From Caulobacter flavus (lineage in GTDB: Bacteria; Pseudomonadota; Alphaproteobacteria; Caulobacterales; Caulobacteraceae): a stretch of DNA of 64,000 nucleotides. The position numbers and the translations under genes were made by a program. Positions 53,627-60,180 of the stretch are shown here, piece after piece. The stretch is from positions 1,958,001 to 2,022,000 of the forward strand of contig NZ_CP026100.1 of assembly GCF_003722335.1 (NCBI RefSeq), in the 5' to 3' direction. Every line of letters begins with the position of its first letter. Within the stretch, counting starts at the first letter, position 1. The notes beneath the pieces are model-generated. The model made no database searches, had not been told where the DNA came from, and worked only from the letters and a program-made list of their open reading frames with translations.

Positions 53627-56482
53627 ATGCGCGCCACGAACACCATTCGCGTCCGGCTGCGGACGATCCTGAGCTGCGGCGCGGCCGCCTCGGTCGTCGC
53701 CATGGCCGCCCAGGCCAGCGCCCAAGAGGCCAAGGCCGACCAGCCGATCACCGACAACGCCGTCGACGAGGTGGTGGTCAGCGCCGTCCGCCAGACCATG
53801 CAGAACTCGATCGCCGTCAAGCGCGACACCACAGCCATCGTCGACGCCTTGTCGGCCAACGAGATCGGCGACCTGCCGGGCCAGTCGATCGGCGAAGCCA
53901 TCATGACCATCACCGGCGCCACCGCCGACCGCGGCAACTACGGCCCGACCGAGGTGTCGCTGCGAGGCCTGGGCTCGTTCCTGTCGGCCACCACCTTCAA
54001 CGGCCGCGAGGCCTCGAACGGCAGCGGCGACCGCGCCGTCAACTTCGGCCAGTTCCCGTCCGAGCTGTTCAACGGCATCAAGATCTACAAGTCCCAGCAG
54101 GCCGACCTGATCGAGGGCGGCGTCGCCGGCACGATCGAGATGGAGACCAAGAAGCCGCTCGACTACGGCAAGCGCCTGGTCCAGGGCGAGCTGAAGGGCA
54201 ACTACAATCCCTATCAGAAGCGGATCACCGGCTCGGACCCCTGGGGCTGGCGGGGCACGGCCAGCTATGTCGACCAGTACGAGCTGGGCAAGCTGGGCGA
54301 AGTGGGGGTCTCGCTGGGCGTCCAGCGCAACCAGGTCGACGACCCGGCCGAAAGCTATGTCGCCTCCAACACCTGGCTGGCCTGCAACGCCAACGTCAAC
54401 GCCACCGGCAACTGCACCGAAGTGACCCGCGCCCAGGCCGCGGCCGGCACGCCGTTCTACCTGGCGCCCAACTCGATCACCTTCCGCCAGCTGACCGCCA
54501 AGGAAAAGCGAGACGCGATCTTCGGCGCCCTGCAGTGGCAGCCCAACGACCGCTGGGACGTCAATCTCGACGTCGAATACTCCAAGCGGAACTATGAGGA
54601 AGACCGTCACGACCTGGGCTTCGCCGAGACCCGCTACGCCCTGCGCAACGTGCAGTACGACGACCAGCACCGGCTGCTCTACGCCACCGGAAACAGCACC
54701 CTGCAGTCGGTCTCGACCCTGTTCCAGCGGGAAGAGGAATACATCGGCGGCGGCGGCGACTTCGAGTTCCGGGCCACCGACCGCCTGACGCTGCGCGCCG
54801 ACGTCTCCTATAGCCAGACCACGCGCACCGACCTCACGCGCTCGACCCGCCTGCGCACCGATCCGCTCGACATCTACGGCGCGCGCACGGCGATCAACAA
54901 CCAGCGCATCCCGTTCACCTACGACGCCCGGAGCGGCTTCGCCCCGGTGCTGACGGTCGATCCGCGCTTCAATCTCGACGACTGGTCGCTCTACAGCGAC
55001 GACGCCCGCCTGACCCGCGAGGAGGAGGAGAAGAAGGACCGCATCTTCGCGACCCGCTTCGACGCGTCCTACGACCTGGACGGCTTCGTCAGCCGCATCG
55101 ACGCCGGCGCCCGCTATTCGCGCCGCCGCTACACCACCTATGACGACCTGGTCACCATCGACCAGGCCAGCCTGGCGGTCGACCGCGCCGTCAACCTGGC
55201 CTGCCGCACCAACTTCCCGCAGTCGGACTATCTGGGCGACGCGCCCAACCACTCGGTGCGCAGCTGGGCGACCTTCGACACCCTCTGCCAGTTCCGCAAC
55301 TACCTGGGCGCTGAAGATCCCGGCGGCAGCGGCGACACCCGCTCGGTGGCCAACGCCGACGTCACCGAGACCGTCTGGTCGGGCTACGTCATGGCCTCCT
55401 ACAAGGGCGAGGCGGCCGGCATGCCGGTGCGCGGCAACTTCGGGGTGCGCGTGGTCGACACCCGCGTCGTCTCCAAGGGCCTGCGGGCCGAGCTGGACGT
55501 GGTCAACAACAGCGACGGCTCGATCCGCCTGGTCGAGACCGGCGCCTTCGACCCGACCCGGATCAAGGCCTCCAGCTTCCGCGTGCTGCCCAGCGTCAAC
55601 GCCAATTTCGACCTGACGCCCAAGACGGTGGGCCGCATCGCCCTCTACCGCGCCATGTCGCGTCCGGCCCCCAGCAGCCTGGCGGCGGGCCGCGCCATCA
55701 CCCTGCAGGACGGCACCGACTTCACCTCGATCCAGGACGCCATCGGCGAGATCGTCGCCAGCGGCAGCCCGCGCCTGAAGCCGATCATGTCGTGGAACGC
55801 CGACGTGGCGCTGGAATACTACGCCAACCGCGACACCATCCTGGCCAGCACCCTCTACTACAAGCAGTTCACCGGCGGCTTCATCCCGGTGACCATCGAC
55901 GAGCAGTTCGTCATCGACGGCCAGGCCGTCACCGTGCCGGTCACCCAGACCCAGAACAGCGACGACAAGAGCCACGTCTACGGCGCGGAGTTCACGCTCT
56001 CCAACAAGTTCAGCTGGCTGCCCAAGCCGCTGGACGGGTTCGGCGGCAAGCTGAGCTACAACTACGCGATCACCAACTTCAAGAACCACGACATCCGGCT
56101 GGGCGACGTCATCGACGCCGACACCGGCGCGGTCACCGGCGGCATGATCCCGGCCGCGGGCCTGAACGGCTATTCCAAGCACGTGCTGTCGGCCCAGCTC
56201 TACTACGAGCACGGCCCGCTCAGCGTTCAGGGCATCTATCGCTACCGCTCGCGCTACTACCAGGACTTCGTCGGCGGCAACGCCCAGCTGCGCTACATCT
56301 CGGGCGGCGACGCCTTCGACTTCAACGTCCAGTACAAGCTGAACAAGAAGGTCGACATCCGCCTGCAGGGCCTGAACCTGTTCAACGAGGTCAAGATCGA
56401 CTCGATGCCGGTGCCGGGCAGCACCCGCAACTACCAGTACTTCGGCCAGCAGTTCTTCATCTCGATCCGGGCGCGTCTGTAG
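53627..56482 (+). CDS. TonB-dependent receptor
   Basis: A 951-residue outer-membrane receptor. The signal peptide ends around QASAQEA; a TonB-box-like segment VDEVVVSAVRQ is near residue 45. The plug follows (NEIGDLPGQSIGEAIMTITGATADRG, then LRGLGSFLSATTFNGREAS), and a 22-strand barrel runs to the aromatic-rich C-terminus (FGQQFFISIRARL). This plug type (SVxRxxLExxxAKxxAT-like start, RGL) is common in Caulobacter and Xanthomonas receptors for oligosaccharides. Placed next to PL17 and its transporter, it probably imports oligoalginate. It is preceded by an array of half-sites and followed by a GntR gene. Confidence 0.93.
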   Translation: MRATNTIRVRLRTILSCGAAASVVAMAAQASAQEAKADQPITDNAVDEVVVSAVRQTMQNSIAVKRDTTAIVDALSANEIGDLPGQSIGEAIMTITGATADRGNYGPTEVSLRGLGSFLSATTFNGREASNGSGDRAVNFGQFPSELFNGIKIYKSQQADLIEGGVAGTIEMETKKPLDYGKRLVQGELKGNYNPYQKRITGSDPWGWRGTASYVDQYELGKLGEVGVSLGVQRNQVDDPAESYVASNTWLACNANVNATGNCTEVTRAQAAAGTPFYLAPNSITFRQLTAKEKRDAIFGALQWQPNDRWDVNLDVEYSKRNYEEDRHDLGFAETRYALRNVQYDDQHRLLYATGNSTLQSVSTLFQREEEYIGGGGDFEFRATDRLTLRADVSYSQTTRTDLTRSTRLRTDPLDIYGARTAINNQRIPFTYDARSGFAPVLTVDPRFNLDDWSLYSDDARLTREEEEKKDRIFATRFDASYDLDGFVSRIDAGARYSRRRYTTYDDLVTIDQASLAVDRAVNLACRTNFPQSDYLGDAPNHSVRSWATFDTLCQFRNYLGAEDPGGSGDTRSVANADVTETVWSGYVMASYKGEAAGMPVRGNFGVRVVDTRVVSKGLRAELDVVNNSDGSIRLVETGAFDPTRIKASSFRVLPSVNANFDLTPKTVGRIALYRAMSRPAPSSLAAGRAITLQDGTDFTSIQDAIGEIVASGSPRLKPIMSWNADVALEYYANRDTILASTLYYKQFTGGFIPVTIDEQFVIDGQAVTVPVTQTQNSDDKSHVYGAEFTLSNKFSWLPKPLDGFGGKLSYNYAITNFKNHDIRLGDVIDADTGAVTGGMIPAAGLNGYSKHVLSAQLYYEHGPLSVQGIYRYRSRYYQDFVGGNAQLRYISGGDAFDFNVQYKLNKKVDIRLQGLNLFNEVKIDSMPVPGSTRNYQYFGQQFFISIRARL

Positions 56483-56494
56483 GGCCCTCCAGAT

Positions 56495-56593
56495 CGTCAT
56501 CCCGGACGGCGAAGCCGATCCGGGACCCAGGGGGAGCCGCATTGCGCCGGCCCCTGGGTCCCGGCTCTCCGCTGCGCTGCGGCCGGGATGACG
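56495..56593. repeat. Family B repeat, copy 3
   Basis: CGTCATCCCGG ... CCGGGATGACG with inner GGGACCCAGGG / CCCTGGGTCCC arms, between the TonB receptor and GntR genes. Confidence 0.8.
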
Positions 56594-56746
56594 GCGTTTA
56601 AGTCGTTGAAGAGGCTGGGGCTTGTGGTTCGCGGTCCCCCGGGCGTCGAGGAGGTGGGGAGAACCCCGGCGCCTACCAGTTTGCTATTCCAATTCCAGTC
56701 CGGTTCGGGCAAGGCTTGGGACGCAACACCACTTTAGAGGGGCGCC

Positions 56747-57505
56747 ATGGCCGACCGTCGCCTGTTCGAGGAAATCGCCGACAAGATCGCGGACATGGTT
56801 CGCGCGGGCGAGTTTCCGCCAGGCTCGCGGCTGCCCGGCGAGCGCGAGATGTCCGAGCGGCTGGGGGTCAGCCGCGTCACCGTCCGCGAGGCCGAGATCG
56901 CCCTGCAGGCCCGGGGAACCCTGCGCATCCGCGCCGGCTCGGGCGTCTATGTCTGCGCGCCGGCCGGGGCCGACGGCGCCGGCGGCGAGGGCGCCCTGCC
57001 CACGGTCAGCGCCTTCGAGCTGACCGAGGCCCGCTCGCTGTTCGAGAGCGAGGCCGCCGCCCTGGCCGCCCCGACCATCTCCGACGCCGACCTCGCCAAG
57101 CTCGACGACCTGCTGGCCCAGATGGTCGAGGCCGGCGACGACGACGCCCGCTCCACGGCCGTCGACCGCGAGTTCCACATGACCATCGCGGCCGCCTCGG
57201 GCAACCGGGTGATCATCCACACCATCAAGACCCTCTGGAAGTTCCGCATGGAGGATCCGGCGGTGCGCCGCACCCACCAGGCGATCTGCCACCACGACGG
57301 CGACGCCCGCCAGGCCGAGCACGTGGCCGTGGTCGAGGCCCTGCGCCGCCGCGACCCCAAGGCCGCCCGCCAGGCCATGCGCCTGCACTTCTCGCGCCTG
57401 CTGGAATCCATGCTCGACGCCACCGAGCAGCAGGAGCGCCTGGAGCTGGAGCGCAAGGCCGCCGAGAGCCGCCAGCGCTTCCTGATGACCGCGCGGATGG
57501 GCTAG
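56747..57505 (+). CDS. GntR-family regulator, FadR/FCD subfamily
   Basis: A 252-residue regulator. The winged HTH (residues about 5-72) reads LFEEIADKIADMVRAGEFPPGSRLPGEREMSERLGVSRVTVREAEIAL. The FCD ligand domain (about 90-230) has the helical metal-binding features REFHMTIAAASGN and the conserved His residues near the end (HQAICHHDGD, MRLHFSRL). FCD regulators of the UxuR/ExuR group respond to uronates. Its place beside the receptor makes it the likely owner of the TGGTCTGA half-sites. Weak related sequence (ACCAGTTTG, TTCCAATTCCAG) lies just before its start, so it may control itself. Confidence 0.92.
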   Translation: MADRRLFEEIADKIADMVRAGEFPPGSRLPGEREMSERLGVSRVTVREAEIALQARGTLRIRAGSGVYVCAPAGADGAGGEGALPTVSAFELTEARSLFESEAAALAAPTISDADLAKLDDLLAQMVEAGDDDARSTAVDREFHMTIAAASGNRVIIHTIKTLWKFRMEDPAVRRTHQAICHHDGDARQAEHVAVVEALRRRDPKAARQAMRLHFSRLLESMLDATEQQERLELERKAAESRQRFLMTARMG

Positions 57506-57521
57506 GAGCGCCTTTTCCCAT

Positions 57522-57562
57522 CGTCATCCCGGATCAGCCCTGCGGGCTTTCCGGGATGACGG
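57522..57562. repeat. Family B repeat, short copy
   Basis: Minimal palindrome CGTCATCCCGGATCAGCCC...GGGCTTTCCGGGATGACGG immediately after the GntR gene; could also work as a transcript-end hairpin. Confidence 0.7.
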
Positions 57563-57675
57563 ATGATGGGGGATGGCGTTTGCGGAACCCCGCCGCCGCA
57601 GCCGCTTTTCCTTCCGACGGGGGAAAGCGCCGCAACCAGTCTGCCGGCCGTCCCGTCTCGCGAGGAGCCGGCTTG

Positions 57676-58116
57676 ATGTTCTCGTCCCTGCTGAGCGGCC
57701 TGATGGCCGGCGCCATGGCCCTGGCCGCTCCCGCCCCATCGGCGCCCGCCGGCGGCTGGGACGGCGTCTACGCCTACACCCAGGACGGCGGCCGCACGGC
57801 CGGGGGCTCGCCGATCCTGGTGACCTGGCGCCTGACCCTGAAGAACGGGGCGTGCGAATTCCACGGCGAGGGCTTCCAGACCCTGGAGACCTTCCAGTGC
57901 AGCGCCCACGCCACGCCGTCGGGCCTGGAGGTGCGGTTCCTGCGCTATCCGCCGCCGGCCAGGGCCAACCGCTTCGGCGTCGAGGTCTACAAGCCCGGCG
58001 CGCCCCTCTTCACCCTGTCGAGGCTGGAGGGCCGGGTGCTGACCCGCTGGACCGGCTTCGTGCCCGACGAGGGCGTCGCCCGCTCGCCCGCCCCCTATTT
58101 CAGCAAGGTGAAGTGA
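57676..58116 (+). CDS. Secreted small hypothetical protein
   Basis: A 146-residue protein with a signal peptide (MFSSLLSGLMAGAMALAAPAPSAPA). The mature part, WDGVYAYTQDGGRTAGGSPILVTWRLTLKNGACEFHGEGFQTLETFQC..., looks like a small beta-barrel with one disulfide (the two cysteines above) and resembles proteins carrying lipocalin-like DUF5991 domains; that name is from memory. Start: ATG 57676 after GAGGAG. The next gene overlaps its stop (TGATG), so they form an operon. Confidence 0.72.
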   Translation: MFSSLLSGLMAGAMALAAPAPSAPAGGWDGVYAYTQDGGRTAGGSPILVTWRLTLKNGACEFHGEGFQTLETFQCSAHATPSGLEVRFLRYPPPARANRFGVEVYKPGAPLFTLSRLEGRVLTRWTGFVPDEGVARSPAPYFSKVK

Positions 58117-58757
58117 TGCGCCGGTCGACGATCCTGATCGGCCTGCTGGTGGTCGCCGGCCTCGCCGCGGCGGCGGCCTTCGCCTATGACGCCGCGCGGC
58201 CGCGGGTCCACCCGATCAAGGCGGCCGACGCCCGCGAGCACGACCTCGACGCCCCCCAGCCGCAGTTCGCCAGGGACGCCGAAGGCCGCGCCGAGCTGTT
58301 CGGCCCGGCCCGCGTCGTCGAGGGCGACGTCCTGGAGATCCAGGGCATGCGGGCCCGGCTGTGGACGATCGACGCGCCGGACCTCGCCCAGACCTGCCTC
58401 GACAAGGACGGCGCGTCCTTCGCCTGCGGCCAGGCCGCCCGCGCGCACCTGGAAAAGCTGATCGCCGGCCGCAAGGTCGCCTGCCGCCCCGAAGGCCCGC
58501 CGCAGGACGGCGACGGCTGGCAGGGCCTGTGCTTCGTCGCCGACGCGCCCTGCGCGGACGCCGCCGGGCCGTGCGCGTCGGACCTGGCCTCGCTGAACCT
58601 GGCCATGGTGCGCCAGGGCTGGGCGGTCGACCTGGAGGGCCAGTATTCGGAGCCCGAATCCGACGCGCAGGCCGACAGGGCCGGCCTGTGGGCGGGGCGC
58701 TTCGACGAGCCCGAGGTCTGGCGCGCGCGGGCCAAGACGGCGGCGCCGGCGGGCTGA
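58116..58757 (+). CDS. Thermonuclease-fold membrane-anchored protein, probably inactive
   Basis: A 213-residue protein with an N-terminal membrane anchor or signal (residues 4-24). An SNase/TNase-like domain runs from about residue 60: ARVVEGDVLEIQGMRARLWTIDAPDLAQTC. The Arg of RLxxID is present. The glutamate usual in the AP-E-Q segment is replaced by Asp (APDLAQ), and the later D-R-Y-G-R block reads DGDGWQGLC, lacking the catalytic Arg. Cleavage activity is therefore doubtful. The ATG overlaps the previous stop, so it is cotranscribed with the small secreted protein. Confidence 0.78.
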   Translation: MRRSTILIGLLVVAGLAAAAAFAYDAARPRVHPIKAADAREHDLDAPQPQFARDAEGRAELFGPARVVEGDVLEIQGMRARLWTIDAPDLAQTCLDKDGASFACGQAARAHLEKLIAGRKVACRPEGPPQDGDGWQGLCFVADAPCADAAGPCASDLASLNLAMVRQGWAVDLEGQYSEPESDAQADRAGLWAGRFDEPEVWRARAKTAAPAG

Positions 58758-58812
58758 AACGCCCGTTCCTCGGTGAAGTCGAAAAAATTCCGCGACGCAA
58801 CATTCGGGGGCG

Positions 58813-58841
58813 TTGTGGCAATCTTGGCCGTGGGCTAGAGC
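58813..58841 (+). promoter_or_regulatory. Probable housekeeping promoter of the Slam-like operon
   Basis: TTGTGGC, 14 bases, then GCTAGAGC, a close match to the Caulobacter sigma-73 consensus TTGaCgS-N10-14-GCTANAWC. A transcript starting about 58848 leaves only a short leader before the Slam-like gene. Confidence 0.6.
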
Positions 58842-58883
58842 TCGTCTGAAGATTGCTCTCTCCGGCACGGATCGCGTTTTAGT

Positions 58884-60155
58884 TTGTTGCCCTGGACCGT
58901 GCCCGATCAGCCGCCGGCGGCGCTGTCCGCGCCCTCCCCCGAACAGGTCGGGGCGGAGGTCGGCGAGGCGATGAAGCGTGGCGACTGGCGCCGGGCCGAC
59001 CTTCTGCTGTCCAGCCTGCCGCCCGAGACCGCGGCCGCGCCCGAGGTTCAGTTCGTGCGCGCCTTTCTGGCCCGCCGCATGGGCCGCCGCGACCGCGCCA
59101 TCGAGATCTATCAGCGCCTGCTGGAAGGGCAGGGCGCGCCGCTGCGGGTGCGGCTGGAGTTGGCCGACACCTTCGTCGAGGCCAACGACGACCGCTCGGC
59201 CGAACACAACTACCGCCTGGCCCTGGCCTCCGACGAGGCGGAGGCCGTGCGCGAGGGGGTCGAGGCCCGCCTCAGGGAGATCGCCGAGCGCCGCCGGTGG
59301 CGCTACAGCGTCAACCTGGCGATCTCGCCCGACAGCAACGTCAACACCGCCACCGACGCCCGCCAGCTGGAGATCTTCGGCCTGCCGTTCGAGCTGTCCG
59401 ACGAGGCGCGGCGCACGTCTGGCGTGGGCCTCAGCCTGGCGGCCTCGGCCGAGCGCAGCGTGCCCCTGAAGGGCCGGACCCGGCTGATGGTCGGCGGCTA
59501 CGGCCGCTTCGTCGACAACGACCAGCGGGCCTTCGACGACGGCGCGCTGGGCCTGCGGGCTGGTCCGCAGTTCTGGCTGGGCCAGGCCCGGGCCGGCGTC
59601 GAGGCCTCGGTCGAGCGCCGCTGGTTCGGCGGCCAGGCCCTGTCGCGCACCGCCGGCCTGTCGGGCGACCTGCAGTGGGGCTGGGGCCGGGTGCAGCGCC
59701 ACGCCGCCCTGTCTGCCCAGCGCCTGACCTACGACCGGATCGAGGGCCGCGACGCCTGGATCTACGCCGCCGGCTGGGACCGCACCCACTATCTCAGCGC
59801 CAACCGGTTCTGGCGGCTGGGCGTCAACGGCGCGCGCGGAGAGGCGCAGGTCGCGTCGGAGTCGTTCTGGCTGGGACGGGTGTCGACGGGGGTCTACCAG
59901 ACCCTGCCGGCCGGCCTGGCGGCCTTCGTCGAGCCGTCGGTCGAGCGCCGGACCTACGACGCGCGGAGCCTGCTTTCGCCCTCGCCGCGGCGCGACACCG
60001 AGTACGCCCTGGCCGTGCGGCTGATCAAGCGCGACTGGCGCTATCGCGGCTTCAGTCCGTACGTCGGCGCCCAGGCCAGCCGCAACGACAGCAATCTCGA
60101 CATCAACGCCTATTCCCGCCTTCGGCTGGATTTCGGCGCGACACGAACCTTCTGA
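58884..60155 (+). CDS. Slam-like outer-membrane protein (surface lipoprotein assembly modifier)
   Basis: A 423-residue protein with the Slam/DUF560 layout. An N-terminal periplasmic TPR-like helical domain covers about 20-135 (VGEAMKRGDWRRADLLLSSLP, FLARRMGRRDRAIEIYQRLLEGQ). A beta-barrel starts at WRYSVNLAISPDSNVNTATDARQ (about residue 139) and ends with the outer-membrane-type terminal Phe (DFGATRTF). Slams move lipoproteins to, or across, the outer membrane. No ATG is near the start; TTG 58884 is used here (TTG 58887 and GTG 58899 are alternatives), and no signal peptide is visible, which is odd for such a protein. The lipoprotein gene follows after 25 bases. Confidence 0.85.
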   Translation: MLPWTVPDQPPAALSAPSPEQVGAEVGEAMKRGDWRRADLLLSSLPPETAAAPEVQFVRAFLARRMGRRDRAIEIYQRLLEGQGAPLRVRLELADTFVEANDDRSAEHNYRLALASDEAEAVREGVEARLREIAERRRWRYSVNLAISPDSNVNTATDARQLEIFGLPFELSDEARRTSGVGLSLAASAERSVPLKGRTRLMVGGYGRFVDNDQRAFDDGALGLRAGPQFWLGQARAGVEASVERRWFGGQALSRTAGLSGDLQWGWGRVQRHAALSAQRLTYDRIEGRDAWIYAAGWDRTHYLSANRFWRLGVNGARGEAQVASESFWLGRVSTGVYQTLPAGLAAFVEPSVERRTYDARSLLSPSPRRDTEYALAVRLIKRDWRYRGFSPYVGAQASRNDSNLDINAYSRLRLDFGATRTF

Positions 60156-60180
60156 TCATTTTCCGCGAGGGGTGGGGCAC

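Noticed and set aside
56483..56746. Clear autoregulatory array before the GntR gene
   Set aside because: Only weak partial matches to the TGGTCTGA half-site are present, so it is not listed as a feature.
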